Shown: positions 1 to 9,493, counted from the stretch's first letter. The stretch is 64,000 nt of DNA from Pseudomonas parakoreensis (GCF_021602155.1 NZ_BQHY01000003.1:310001-374000), one strand, 5' to 3'. The notes: generated from the sequence alone by a model not told the origin. Numbers and translations are program-made.

Positions 1-2
1 AT

Positions 3-614
3 TACCTCTCCGATTTTAGGGATCTGTATGGTTTTCCGTATTTTAACTTCAGCGACTTACGAAAAGCGGTTTCGGCTTTTATAAAAAACAAAAAGACAGC
101 AAAAGACGCCAAGAATCATCTGCAGCATAAAGATATAGCGACTACAAATAGATTTTATTTGAATGGTAAGCAAGCGCAGCAGGATAGCTATGAGAAAGTT
201 GCTGCTTATCAAGGGGAGTTGATCACCGCGGTGTTAGCTGACGAAACAGATGGCCAGTCAAGATACTCAACTCTTTTTGGCTTCTCATGCCATGGTGCAA
301 AGGAAGGCAGGGCTCCTAATTCAGTAAGGGGAGAAGACTGTCTTGAGTTTCTTTCATGTGCAACCTGTCCGAATGCGCTGGTGGTAGTGGACGATCCAAG
401 ATTCGTTGCTAGAATTATAAAGTCCCAGATGGCCCTTGAAAAGATGGAGCGGGAATGCCAGCTTTCGGCTGATCAAATTATGCGCTTTGAATCTGTGTTT
501 CGCCCAATACTTTCTATTATTTCTGAGCAAATAGTTCCACGTATTTCGCGCAAAGTGATCGACCGGGCTGAGCGTATGTTGGATCAACTGCCAGAATTGC
601 CGATGGTGTATTGA
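3..614 (+). CDS. gmtY: Tyrosine recombinase, C-terminal part (probable gamma-mobile-trio GmtY)
   Basis: The reading frame is open from the window edge to the stop at 614, so the gene starts outside the window. The first part reads as the end of a tyrosine-recombinase catalytic domain: the segment HLQHKDIATTNRFYLNGK (about nt 117-170) has the conserved H-K/S..TT..Y pattern of the last active-site His and the nucleophilic Tyr. A cysteine-bearing tail of about 150 residues follows. Its stop lies 1 nt before the next start (616), so the two genes are translationally linked. Two recombinases plus a small third gene in this order match the gamma-mobile-trio that marks a class of defence-rich islands. 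The GmtY name rests on order and size and is moderately sure; the recombinase call is firmer. Confidence 0.7.
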   Translation, partial: YLSDFRDLYGFPYFNFSDLRKAVSAFIKNKKTAKDAKNHLQHKDIATTNRFYLNGKQAQQDSYEKVAAYQGELITAVLADETDGQSRYSTLFGFSCHGAKEGRAPNSVRGEDCLEFLSCATCPNALVVVDDPRFVARIIKSQMALEKMERECQLSADQIMRFESVFRPILSIISEQIVPRISRKVIDRAERMLDQLPELPMVY

Positions 615-615
615 G

Positions 616-2481
616 ATGGAAAATCCAATCCTATTGCCTCAGCACTATTCACTCGTCACTGACGGTCTGGCAAAGTATGGTTGCGAATTTGATGATGATA
701 TTTGGACTTTTACAAATCCAAATCGTGACTCTATTGCTGACCGCCCGACACTATTTAAGTGGCCCAAAATATTGGTCGAACCTTACAATCTCTCTCCGCA
801 CTATGCAGGGCTTTTAAAATCAGTTGCCGCATGCATGCTTGTAGGCTTGGCAGGGGTTCGATATTCGCCAGAGACGGTGAAGGTGAAATTAACATATATC
901 CGAAGGCTCTTCTTTGGCGCACATGAAAAAGGCTTCCCAAAGTTAGCTACGATGACGGCAATGCAAGCTCAAAAAATAATAGAAGAGCTATTTTTAAATA
1001 ATGGCGAAAAGAAGCACTGCAATAAAACTATTGGTCAATGCTTGTTTAGCATAAATCTCGTTCATCGTTTATCCTCTTACACGGGCGATGGATTTGAATC
1101 CGAACCATTTCCAACAAAAGTTCGCAAACGGATTTTGTTTGGTTTTCGCGAGTTGGAGGAGTGGGAGGCGCCCCCTAATAATGCATCGTTTTATTTGCTT
1201 AGGCAGGCAATAAAACTTATCGACACCTGCACTGAATGCCTTCTGCGGGTGTATGGTAAATATGTTGGGGCGGTGGATAATATAAAAGCCCAAGGGGTAA
1301 CTAATAGAGCGGCTGTTGCAAAATATGCTGATAGTGTAATCTCAAACGAGATTTTCAGCTTTGGCCCCGGCTTAGGTCAGTCCTTAGAGTCACTAAAGGC
1401 GAGTCGCCAGCAAGATATCTCCACGCTTCTTTGCCACATTCAGACCGCATGCTTCATTGTGATTACATTTACAACTGCGCCCCGTATTAGTGAGGTGCGG
1501 CGAGCTAGGGTTGGCAGTATTAGTAAGCGTAAGCACTATACTGGAAGGGAATACTATTATTATAGTTCTGCTCGATCTAAGAAGAGGTATTCGGCAGATC
1601 TTGAGAGTAGCTATGGAGATCAAGGTGAGGATGACCCATGGGTACTATCCAGTGCGGCCGTGAAAGCATTTGAAACGCTTACTAGACTTTCCGCGCCCGC
1701 CCGATTGGCCAGTGGCACGGATAATCTCTGGTTGGTTTCAAGTGGGGATACCCTGTGGCCATTTTTCCCAAAAGTAGGCTTCAACGTCATTGGTGTTACT
1801 GCGGTAAATATAAGGTTAAATACCTTTGCTAAGTTTATTGGGCTGAGTGAGGTCACTGGCTGGAGTGGAAGGTTACACTCTCATATGGGGCGGAAGTTAT
1901 TCGCTCGATTCGTCGCGATGCGCGATCGTTCTGCTTTAGGTGATCTGGCAGTCCAGTACTCGCATACTTCGGCATATAGTGTTGATATTAGCTATGCCAA
2001 GCCAGGGATTGAGTTTCGGCGATTGGTGAAAGATGAACTTGCGCTGGAGATGGAAGCCGCAGTGCGGGATCTTGTAGGCGTTGATAGTGGCACAATTTAT
2101 ACGACCCCAAGTGGTGTGCACCAATCGGAGTCTATCCTGCGGTTTGCAGGTGAGTTTAAAACTAATAAGGATGTCTTGTTGTTGCTTGGACGGGGGGTAA
2201 AACTGATTCCCTGTCAGTGGGGGGCCTGTAACTACAAGCAGGAGTTGAGCGCTTGTGAAGGAAGTCGGGAAGAGCCCAATCCTTCGAAGAGAACCCCTGA
2301 GGTTTGCAGTCGCTGTTCAAATTTTTTAGCAACGCCTAAGCACGAGATTTGGTGGCAGCAGTATCGGGATGATAGCTTGAAATGGTTATCGCTTTCCGGG
2401 ATGCCGGATCAGACGCGCCATGTTCTAAAATTGAGGCTGCAACAGGCTGAAAAAGTTTTGGGCGTAATTGCGAGAGGTTAA
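616..2481 (+). CDS. gmtZ: Tyrosine recombinase/integrase (probable gamma-mobile-trio GmtZ)
   Basis: This 621-aa protein carries catalytic signatures of tyrosine recombinases. They are Arg about 290 in APRISEVRRA, a second block HSHMGRKLFARF with H423 and R426, and a C-terminal YSVDISYAKP segment where Y460 is the likely nucleophile. Residues about 530-575 hold a Cys-rich stretch (CQWGAC...C...CSRC) that could bind zinc, beyond the usual recombinase fold. It probably excises or integrates the surrounding island. The start overlaps the previous stop region (616 versus 614) and the next gene starts 7 nt after its stop, so the three genes form one transcript. The region is clearly more AT-rich than the rest of the window, which suggests transfer. 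Confident as a recombinase, less so for the GmtZ name. Confidence 0.75.
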   Translation: MENPILLPQHYSLVTDGLAKYGCEFDDDIWTFTNPNRDSIADRPTLFKWPKILVEPYNLSPHYAGLLKSVAACMLVGLAGVRYSPETVKVKLTYIRRLFFGAHEKGFPKLATMTAMQAQKIIEELFLNNGEKKHCNKTIGQCLFSINLVHRLSSYTGDGFESEPFPTKVRKRILFGFRELEEWEAPPNNASFYLLRQAIKLIDTCTECLLRVYGKYVGAVDNIKAQGVTNRAAVAKYADSVISNEIFSFGPGLGQSLESLKASRQQDISTLLCHIQTACFIVITFTTAPRISEVRRARVGSISKRKHYTGREYYYYSSARSKKRYSADLESSYGDQGEDDPWVLSSAAVKAFETLTRLSAPARLASGTDNLWLVSSGDTLWPFFPKVGFNVIGVTAVNIRLNTFAKFIGLSEVTGWSGRLHSHMGRKLFARFVAMRDRSALGDLAVQYSHTSAYSVDISYAKPGIEFRRLVKDELALEMEAAVRDLVGVDSGTIYTTPSGVHQSESILRFAGEFKTNKDVLLLLGRGVKLIPCQWGACNYKQELSACEGSREEPNPSKRTPEVCSRCSNFLATPKHEIWWQQYRDDSLKWLSLSGMPDQTRHVLKLRLQQAEKVLGVIARG

Positions 2482-2488
2482 TTTAAGC

Positions 2489-2890
2489 ATGAGCAAAGGT
2501 AGCCGCGAAGCAATACTAAAGTCTTTTGAGGCTCTTAAGCTTGAGGGCACCCTCAGTATAACGAGCTTGGCCCGTGCTGTGAATTTAACTCGTTCGTCTA
2601 TTTATAAATACTATCCTGACATTGTGGAACTAGTGAGAATTTATAATTCTGGAATTGATGCCGAGCCGAAAAGACAACAGGAGTTGAAAGTTCACTTGTT
2701 AAAAAGGCAACTTTCCGATCGAAAATATCTTGTTTCGGTCCTAGCGAAGGCGTGTTCTGAGTTGCTTGTGGAGTTAGAGGATGCGCGGCGCGATTATGAG
2801 GATGAAATTAAATCTAAAAATCTGATGATTTTATTTCTGGAAAAGCAATTGGCAGAATCAAAAGTTGTGCGGTTGAGGCCGGTTAAGTAA
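2489..2890 (+). CDS. gmtX: Small HTH/coiled-coil protein (probable gamma-mobile-trio GmtX)
   Basis: The ATG at 2489 follows the gmtZ stop by 7 nt and is preferred over the upstream in-frame TTG at 2468, which lies inside gmtZ. The 133-aa product begins with a helix-turn-helix resembling TetR N-termini (TSLARAVNLTRSSIYKYYPD, about residues 25-44). It continues as a charged helical segment with heptad-like spacing to the end (LVELEDARRDYEDEIKSK), probably a coiled coil. No enzymatic motif is visible. Position as third gene of the recombinase operon, size and lack of a catalytic domain fit GmtX. The protein may be a DNA-binding accessory factor of the two recombinases; that role is inferred. Confidence 0.6.
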   Translation: MSKGSREAILKSFEALKLEGTLSITSLARAVNLTRSSIYKYYPDIVELVRIYNSGIDAEPKRQQELKVHLLKRQLSDRKYLVSVLAKACSELLVELEDARRDYEDEIKSKNLMILFLEKQLAESKVVRLRPVK

Positions 2891-3310
2891 CCTGAAGTGA
2901 AGATCACACTTTAAGGTGAGCCTTTACAGCGAGGAAAATAAGCTCTGTGATCGCCCCGGGTTTCGTAGACACCTCCAGCCTTAAACTGAGGCCCATTGGG
3001 AGGTGCTATATGTCACCAAAATTAATTCTGCATATGCGATCGGCTTTGCCCCTAAGGACCTAGGGGGCTTCAAGTCACACATATTCAAAATTGAGTTTTT
3101 CCCCAGGCATGGACTGACAAGCCTAAAGGACATGCTCTCGTTGAGGAGTTGGTAGGGGCTCTGGCAAAGGACAAGCCGCAGAACCTGTTCTATCGCCTGT
3201 CATCAGCGCATGACGTCCGCAATCGCTCAGGTCTGGAGCCGATCGGAGTTTACTGAGTAGCGACGGCTACTGGCCTTAATCCAGCTATATACCGCACTCA
3301 CATATTACGA
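2891..3310 (+). other. Non-coding/decayed stretch downstream of the recombinase operon
   Basis: No convincing ORF. Pieces such as the stretch near 3170-3220 look like decayed coding sequence leading into the integrase relic that follows. No terminator with a clear T-run was seen after gmtX. Confidence 0.4.
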
Positions 3311-3445
3311 CGCACCAAGGCATCTTTGATTTATCGTAGGACGAAGAATCTTAGGGTAGTTCAGCTGCTGCCTGGTCATACGAAGCTTGAAAGTACCGTC
3401 AGATACCTTGGGGTTGAGGTCGACGATACCATTGGAAATGGCTGA
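3311..3445 (+). pseudogene. Integrase relic (C-terminal catalytic piece)
   Basis: Frame 3311 reads RTKASLIYRRTKNLRVVQ, then LLPGHTKLESTVRYLGVEVD. This is the last catalytic block of a phage-type tyrosine integrase: His in the GHT motif and the nucleophilic Tyr in TVRYLG. Most relatives read LLGHTKLEST; here a Pro replaces Leu just before the GHT. No start or N-terminal domain is present upstream. It is a dead fragment, probably marking a former integration boundary. Confidence 0.7.
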
Positions 3446-3736
3446 GCAGGCAGAGGTGTAAATTTTCCAGCGACAGTCGCAACTAGACCGTCGCTATCCG
3501 GCCAAAAGCGGGCGTTCGACTTGGCTCCGCTTTCGACCCAAACCAGTCATGCGACTCCTATCTAATGTGAAGAACCCATGAGTCTGTACCGGGACATACG
3601 ATCAGGTCAGATGCGAATGTCTAATTCGCGCTGGTCATATCAATTTTGTGTTCTAAAAAACAACGAACCGCTAAAATTTCGTTGTGAAGTGTCGATCTAC
3701 AATCTTTAGTCAATTGCCAAATCAAGGACGTGTTCG
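3446..3736. other. Intergenic region with a CCGCTTTTGGCC-type repeat
   Basis: Contains an interspersed repeat around 3497-3546 (GGCCAAAAGCGG ... CTCCGCTTTCG) and then the AT-rich leader of the Mrr-like gene at 3640-3736. Confidence 0.45.
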
Positions 3737-4762
3737 ATGGCCATGAATTTTTCACCCGGTGTATTTGCCGATCATCTATCTGAAATTGCAGGTCAAAAGG
3801 TCGGCTTGGCTTTGTCGGTGCCAGAGCTATGTGATCACCTCTCGGGGGATCATCGGAATCTTGGTGATGTATTACTTAAGTCTGAAAAAGCTGGCTTGCG
3901 GATACGCTCTGAGGAATTTGAGGCGGTCTGCTATCGGTTACTTCACAGGATCGGCTATACAGAAGGCGAAGAGAATGGCATACCTCCACAGATTAAGCTC
4001 TACCATAAATACAAGCACAACCCACGTTTGCTCGCTATATACGAGGGTGTAAGCGAAATTTTCAATGAAATGATGATGGACCTAATTGAAGAAACCACTA
4101 AGGGCGGTGGTAAATCCTTAGATCCATCTCAAATAATGAAGCGTTGTGCCGTGGAGTTTGATCGAACGGGCTTGGATATGGCGATGGAGCATATTAATGG
4201 CTTCGACCACCACATGCGAATCAGTCTTCATACGTTATCAAGGTGCGATGAATGGGCCACCCCCTTAGAGCTCAAGGCACTCTTCTCCGGCACCCTAGAA
4301 ACACCTGAAAGGGGAACATTCATTGACCAGCGGTTCATAAATTACCTATCTAACAATGATCACCGCTTGGGTGAAATGCACTGGCGAAAATTCGAAGAAC
4401 TCACAGCAGAATATTTCGAAAGAGATGGCTTTCGAGTTGAGATTGGTCCTGGCACCAACGACGATGGTGTAGACGTCCGATTGTGGAAACCCGAAACGCT
4501 GAAGGATGCGGAACCTACTTGTCTGATCCAGTGCAAGCGCCAGAAAGCAAAAATCGAGAAAGTAATAATCAAGGGCCTTGCGGCGGACGTGCAGTTTATG
4601 GGCGCAGACTACGGCATGATAGTTACAACCTCGGAGTTAAGTCCGGGTGCACAAACCACAATCAGTGCTCGCGGTTATCCGATACAGGTTGTTGAGCGAG
4701 ACGCCGTTAAGACTTGGTTAACTCGCCTTCGAACTCCCGGGACAGGAATTGTCAGAATCTAA
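3737..4762 (+). CDS. Mrr-like (type IV) restriction endonuclease
   Basis: The C-terminal third of this 341-aa protein is an Mrr_cat-type PD-(D/E)XK nuclease. After WRKFEELTAEYFERDGFRVE come D in DDGVDVRLW (about residue 244) and Q-C-K in CLIQCKRQK (about 263-265). A downstream YGMIVTTSELSPGA segment is typical of Mrr domains. The N-terminal two thirds (about 1-215) is helical, without a recognised domain, and probably reads the target or a partner. Proteins of this class cut modified or foreign DNA. It is monocistronic, with an AT-rich upstream leader, a dead integrase before it and a MITE-like repeat after it. Nuclease assignment good; the substrate cannot be seen. Confidence 0.8.
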   Translation: MAMNFSPGVFADHLSEIAGQKVGLALSVPELCDHLSGDHRNLGDVLLKSEKAGLRIRSEEFEAVCYRLLHRIGYTEGEENGIPPQIKLYHKYKHNPRLLAIYEGVSEIFNEMMMDLIEETTKGGGKSLDPSQIMKRCAVEFDRTGLDMAMEHINGFDHHMRISLHTLSRCDEWATPLELKALFSGTLETPERGTFIDQRFINYLSNNDHRLGEMHWRKFEELTAEYFERDGFRVEIGPGTNDDGVDVRLWKPETLKDAEPTCLIQCKRQKAKIEKVIIKGLAADVQFMGADYGMIVTTSELSPGAQTTISARGYPIQVVERDAVKTWLTRLRTPGTGIVRI

Positions 4763-4884
4763 AATAGAAAATTTGCTGGCATAGTCAATAAACTTTAACC
4801 CCGCCGCTGTGGGCCAGAACTGAGGAGAGACGAGCGTCAGTCGTTGCTGATAGCTGCGATTCATTACGGGCAGCTATCGGCCCA

Positions 4885-5040
4885 GAGTGTGTAAAAACGC
4901 TTCGCCAAAATTGAAGTGTGCGCTTCTACGTTGAATCTAAAATTTATCGGCACGTCAGCAGATGTGGATTTCGCGTAGAAGCGCGCTTTTCAGTCCGTTT
5001 TTAAGTACCTGTCGCGCTCAAAAACGCTTTTACACAGCCT
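4885..5040. repeat. MITE-like element, copy A
   Basis: About 156 bp with inverted ends (AGTGTGTAAAAACGC at the left; the reverse complement of GGCTGTGTAAAAGCG at the right) and no ORF. The internal sequence matches copy B (10030-10183) in opposite orientation, including a TTTCGCGTAGA core and TCAGCAGAT. The rest of 4763-5101 shows nothing else. Confidence 0.7.
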
Positions 5041-5101
5041 TGGCCAAAAGCGGACATTCACCAATGTCAGCTTTGAATAAAACGCTCACTGGTTAGGTGA
5101 T

Positions 5102-7690
5102 CTAGCTAACAAGAAATAGGTCGTCGTGAACGCGATACGTTGCCAGCGTCAGCAGTTCGAACTTAATACCATCTGCCTCAAGGTCACTCCTGGCCTTGTT
5201 GAGTTCTTTATCGAGCCGCGTGCTTTCCTCCATGACGGCAAGCATCGCTCGGTCGGGCCTGAGGCGCTTTGCAATACGGACAAAGTCCTCTACATGCACG
5301 CCCCGCAGGCTGCGCCATGCTGACTTCACCTCACAGAGAATTGACTCGCCATCGACGATGGCAAGTAGGTCCGCTTCGGAGTCGGGATTGTCGTAGTCTT
5401 GCAAGGAACCAAACCATGTCGGCCCCAAATACATAAACGACCAATGAGCACGATCGCGCAGCGCTGACAGAACCCAGACCAGCGACAGCACGCTATGAGA
5501 GCGAAGGCTTTCAATAAGGAATTCATTCGGCCGAAAGTACCAGGGAATACCGACAGGCAGATTCGTTTCGGTCCGGCAGACATCACAGGCAAGAGGCGAT
5601 CTGAGGGCCTGAAAGTCCGTCCAGTTGCGATGCTGACAGGCCACACAAGTCCAGGGATAACCCTGAAAGAGCATTCGTGCTGTTCTCATTTCAGCGAGAC
5701 AGTCATCAATGGCTCGCTGCTCCCTGGCATTCTGCTCTCTGCGTTCCTCTTCAGTGCCAGCCACCTCATCGGGGCGCTGTGCCCAGTACCTCTCCCTGTA
5801 AGCATTCCAGCGCTCTCGTAGATGGTCGAGCGCAACATGCATCTTCGGAGCCTTGACTGATTGCGCCGCCTTGACGACAAGCGCTGCAAGGGCTGTGCGC
5901 TCACTCTCAAGTTGAAGATCGAAGACTGGTCTTCCACGCGCACGTTTCGCGATAGCGTTCGCGGTGGCCAAAACATCGGCATCCGCAAGATTTGGCGATC
6001 CGCCCAAGGCTGCGAATTCCTCTTGTAAGAAGGGATGCAAAAGGAGGCTCTTGGCCCTCGAGAGACCACCGGCCATCCCAAGGACGCCAATGAGATGAGG
6101 GCTTTCACTTGAGGGATGCATCCATCCCGCCTTCGCCGAAGGCCACGGCGGATCACTTGGACCTACATTCCAGATCGCGGAGTCCCTGCACAGTGCATGC
6201 TGCATAGCCTCGTAGGCGCTCGGGACCCTTACCGACTCAAGCGCACGGTTAACACCAGCAAATACAGCCAGGTTACCGTGCCTACCCGTGCGACACATAG
6301 GAGGCAGGCTCTGCCCGAGGCCGCGCGTTACGAATTTGGCCTCAAAGGCAGCGGCCATGCGCCACCGCTTTGGCAGCATCCACATGTTGTCCTGCGCAAA
6401 TCTGGGTTTGTCCCGCTCATACTCGAAGCTCAGATCGAGCGCCCAGAGTCCAAGTGTGAACGATTGACCCGGTGGAGCATCATTCAGATGTTCCGGCTCC
6501 ATTGCTGACGGCCGAGCAATAGGCGGTTTCCACCGAAAGCCATGCCATGCAGCCCCCCTAAGTCGTCCCTCCATGGCTTGAGTCTCTTCACATGCACGTC
6601 GCAGCGAATCCTCGCTCGGGATGACGTGACCACCCGGCACGACGTCTCCCGTTCCACTAACGCTCCACACTTTTGCGCCGCGAAGCGTACTCAGTACTTC
6701 GGCGAGTTCATCTGCGCTATGTGACGCCGAGCGCACCTGAAGCTGCGACTGTCCTCCAGCACCACTATTAACGTGATTGCGCGAATTAAGCAGTTGGGCG
6801 AGTTGGCTAACCCAGTCCTCGTCCTTCAACTGGTCAAGCGTCAGCCGGAAGCAGCACAGGTCGCTGTCGAGCCATGCGGGTATGAGCAACCTTGCATTCC
6901 AGAACAGAAGCCTGTCTTCGAATGACTCACCGATTACCAGGTTGAACGCACTGCTCCACCGACTGTCCCGTATCTCGAGACGCGTCGCATACAAGGACGA
7001 CAGCAAACTGATGCCCGTTGCCCGCTTGCACACAAACTCGGTAAAGGCCTCAGCTTCGGACGCGACGCGATCAAGATCGCGAGGCACTCCGTACTTGAGG
7101 TCTTGAAAATACTCTTCGGAGACAACCGTCAGTAGGCCAGCCGTTGACCGCGCATCATTTGGGTAGATGCCCGTGGCCGCACTCGTATGGTAGGTGCCAA
7201 GGTTGTCGGTCAGGAATCGGGTAGGCCTTTCCGTGTGCCAACTGTCGATGACCTTGATCTTTGGCCCATCTGGCAATGGGCTGTGACGACTTAGACGGAA
7301 CATGGTCGACAGTGAGGAGAGCGCGGTAAAGCGATACTGCGGCCTGAACGCAGGAAGATCCAGTCTCGAATTGGACTCCAGCCGATGAAGGATGTAGTCC
7401 GACGGGACGAGGCGTTCGTGAATTTCAAGAACCGCATCTCCGGCCAGCTCAACATAGGAGTAGACGATGTCTGGATCGAAGGCCTCCAACCATGGCCAGT
7501 AGTCGGCGACAATCCGGCCGGCTGCACATGGGGCGATAAGGCTGAATCGACCACCCCATCGCGAGTAGCAGTCAGCAAATATACCGTCGAGAATGAGATC
7601 TGCGTGTTCACCTGGTTCGATGAGAAACGCTACCCGTATGGGCCGGGTCTTCTCCCACCCCGCCAGCTCTGTGGCTACTTTATCCGACAT
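5102..7690 (-). CDS. Large unrecognised protein with zinc cluster and C-terminal PD-(D/E)XK-like motif
   Basis: I chose the ATG at 7690 (862 aa), preceded by AGAGG at a proper distance, over an upstream start at 7846. I do not recognise the family. The N-terminus (RPIRVAFLIEPGEHADLILDG..., residues about 12-110) looks like a Rossmann/glycosyltransferase-type alpha-beta fold. The middle 500 residues show no known motif. Around residue 682-705 there are two CxxC pairs (CVACQ...CDVCR), a zinc ribbon. The end carries DSEADLLAIVDGESILCEVK, with an acidic residue followed by E787-x-K789, the layout of a PD-(D/E)XK nuclease core. It sits alone between an Mrr-like and an HNH nuclease and is GC-richer than both neighbours. 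A DNA-degrading defence role is inferred from context and the motif. Confidence 0.55.
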   Translation of the reverse strand: MSDKVATELAGWEKTRPIRVAFLIEPGEHADLILDGIFADCYSRWGGRFSLIAPCAAGRIVADYWPWLEAFDPDIVYSYVELAGDAVLEIHERLVPSDYILHRLESNSRLDLPAFRPQYRFTALSSLSTMFRLSRHSPLPDGPKIKVIDSWHTERPTRFLTDNLGTYHTSAATGIYPNDARSTAGLLTVVSEEYFQDLKYGVPRDLDRVASEAEAFTEFVCKRATGISLLSSLYATRLEIRDSRWSSAFNLVIGESFEDRLLFWNARLLIPAWLDSDLCCFRLTLDQLKDEDWVSQLAQLLNSRNHVNSGAGGQSQLQVRSASHSADELAEVLSTLRGAKVWSVSGTGDVVPGGHVIPSEDSLRRACEETQAMEGRLRGAAWHGFRWKPPIARPSAMEPEHLNDAPPGQSFTLGLWALDLSFEYERDKPRFAQDNMWMLPKRWRMAAAFEAKFVTRGLGQSLPPMCRTGRHGNLAVFAGVNRALESVRVPSAYEAMQHALCRDSAIWNVGPSDPPWPSAKAGWMHPSSESPHLIGVLGMAGGLSRAKSLLLHPFLQEEFAALGGSPNLADADVLATANAIAKRARGRPVFDLQLESERTALAALVVKAAQSVKAPKMHVALDHLRERWNAYRERYWAQRPDEVAGTEEERREQNAREQRAIDDCLAEMRTARMLFQGYPWTCVACQHRNWTDFQALRSPLACDVCRTETNLPVGIPWYFRPNEFLIESLRSHSVLSLVWVLSALRDRAHWSFMYLGPTWFGSLQDYDNPDSEADLLAIVDGESILCEVKSAWRSLRGVHVEDFVRIAKRLRPDRAMLAVMEESTRLDKELNKARSDLEADGIKFELLTLATYRVHDDLFLVS

Positions 7691-8075
7691 ACGTGTGCCT
7701 CTGAAATTCGACGAAGACTTTCCTGATTGTTTACAACGTGCCGAGCTCTGCAAATGCAGCCGACAGCTCCTTGTAGCGAAGTCGCAGCAATGGTGACAGC
7801 TTCTCCTGAGCGAGCCCACGAGCATCATGCCTGGCATATCAGGCAAGCACGAAGTTCACAAAGGCTTTCTTGTCCGATAAGTCGGATACTGCCGTAAACT
7901 TGATGCGGACTCAGTCGCGCGAGTGACTGCTCTTGGCCGTTCGTGACCTAGGCCGAGTGTGTGCTGTATGCCTCCACGAACGAGATTACAGGTAGCATGG
8001 GTGCCACGTTCAACACCCTTATGAAGAAGGCGTTGAAGGTTTGGAAAGCCCGGTGAGCCGTTAGGAGTGGGAAGT
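7691..8075. other. Intergenic region between divergent nuclease genes
   Basis: No ORF with support. It holds the divergent promoters of the flanking genes. A short stretch near 7925-7955 resembles the TTGGCCGTTCGTGAC part of the interspersed repeat. GGAG at about 8064 serves the next gene. Confidence 0.4.
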
Positions 8076-9185
8076 ATGGATTGCTACCTGTGCAGTGAGT
8101 CTCTAACGCCTCAAAACGATTCTGGTGAGCACATCATCCCTAACTCAATCGGCGGGATACGTGAGGTTAAAGGTTTCATCTGTCGTACGTGCAATGGTAA
8201 GGCCGGGGAGACGTGGGATACAGATCTAGCCAAGCAACTGAACAAGCTGGCCTTGTTCTTCCGTGTCGTACGTGACAGAGGCGAGAACCGCGCTGAAGTC
8301 GTTGAGACGACTGCTGGCGAAAAGCTAATCTACGATAAGAATTCGTTGAAATTCTTCGCGCCAGAGATCAAGAAGGAAGTGAAGGAAGATGGCGTTCACT
8401 TTCAAATCAGCGCCAATGACATGAAGCAGGCCCGCCAGATCGTGACTGGCTTGAAACGCACCTATCCCACGCTGGATGTCGAGAAAACCTTAGCCGGCGC
8501 GATAGCACAGCCAAAATACCCTGATGGGTATTTCCACTTCGAATTCAGCTTCGGCGGCCTGAGTGTTGGCAAGTCGTTCGTGAAAACGGCTCTAGCTCTG
8601 CTGTCTGCAAACGGTATCAACCCCAAGATCTGCGAGCGAGCGAACGCCTATATCTTCAACGATGGTGAACCGTGCTTCGGCCACTACTACCACCATGACC
8701 TACTCATCAACCGGCCAGTCGGCGTGCCCGTCCACTGCATTTGCGTGAAGGGCAACAAGGCCGCGCGGACGGTTCAAGCGTATCTCGAATATTTTGGCAT
8801 TGTCCGAATCGTTATTTCGCTGAGCGCAGATTACGAGGGTGACGATTTTAAGCATTCGTATGCGATAGACCCAACCAAGGGTCAGGAATTTTCTGTCGAT
8901 TTCGATTTGAATTTTGATGAGTCAGAGATCAGGAAAATCTATGAGTATCAGTTCTACGATTCGCAGGTAGCGTTGGACTGCCTGCACGCTGTCCTTCCCC
9001 ATGAGATCCAGCGGCAGCAGGAGCAGCATCTAGAAGAGGTTCTTGCCAGCTCGCGAGCAGCGATGGAGCGTCGTTTCGCGGGCAACGACCAAGTAGACCC
9101 TGACGAGTTTATTGAAGCTTATGTAGAGAGTCTTGCACCCTACATCCATCACCTGGTCAATGCCGGACGTATCAGGCACAAATAG
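8076..9185 (+). CDS. HNH endonuclease domain protein
   Basis: The ATG at 8076 has a GGAG about 8 nt upstream and is preferred over the GTG at 8067; the product is 369 aa. The N-terminus is a compact zinc-bound HNH module: CYLC (residues 3-6), EHIIPNSIGG (about 18-27, with the catalytic His) and CRTCN (about 36-40). The following 320 residues have no recognised domain. They contain aromatic, acidic segments and a helical C-terminus, perhaps for target binding or regulation. It is a predicted metal-dependent DNA nuclease. It stands next to, but divergent from, the 862-aa nuclease-like gene and close to the Mrr-like gene, which suggests a cluster of restriction-type functions. HNH domain sure; role inferred. 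Confidence 0.75.
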   Translation: MDCYLCSESLTPQNDSGEHIIPNSIGGIREVKGFICRTCNGKAGETWDTDLAKQLNKLALFFRVVRDRGENRAEVVETTAGEKLIYDKNSLKFFAPEIKKEVKEDGVHFQISANDMKQARQIVTGLKRTYPTLDVEKTLAGAIAQPKYPDGYFHFEFSFGGLSVGKSFVKTALALLSANGINPKICERANAYIFNDGEPCFGHYYHHDLLINRPVGVPVHCICVKGNKAARTVQAYLEYFGIVRIVISLSADYEGDDFKHSYAIDPTKGQEFSVDFDLNFDESEIRKIYEYQFYDSQVALDCLHAVLPHEIQRQQEQHLEEVLASSRAAMERRFAGNDQVDPDEFIEAYVESLAPYIHHLVNAGRIRHK

Positions 9186-9352
9186 CCAAGAAGCCAGACG
9201 AGCGCTGAACTCTAGGTGAGCAACCGTTGCAGCTTCTGATTGTAGGTGTTGGCTGCAAGGTGTTCGCGGATTGCAACTCCGACAACTGAGTAATCGCGAC
9301 TGATGGGGGAAGTATGAGATGAATTACCCCGGCTTTTGTAGACACCTACGAC

Positions 9353-9446
9353 CGCTTCTGGCCGATTTCTGCCTGTCGCCACCGGCAGCTTTGGGTCGAC
9401 ATCTGCCCGCTGCGCCAGACTGAGGTCGGACAAAAGCGGCCATCGA
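9353..9446. repeat. Interspersed CCGCTTTTGGCC-family repeat
   Basis: Begins CCGCTTCTGGCCGATTTCTG, continues through CTGTCGCCACCGGCAGC and ends with CAAAAGCGGCCATCG. Related copies lie near 3500, 11097, 12201, 21801, 22121, 24021, 31760 and 36068. Nothing else is visible in 9186-9493. Confidence 0.6.
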
Positions 9447-9493
9447 GTTTCTACGAATACAGGGGCGATTCAACCATCCAAAATTTCGGCTCA

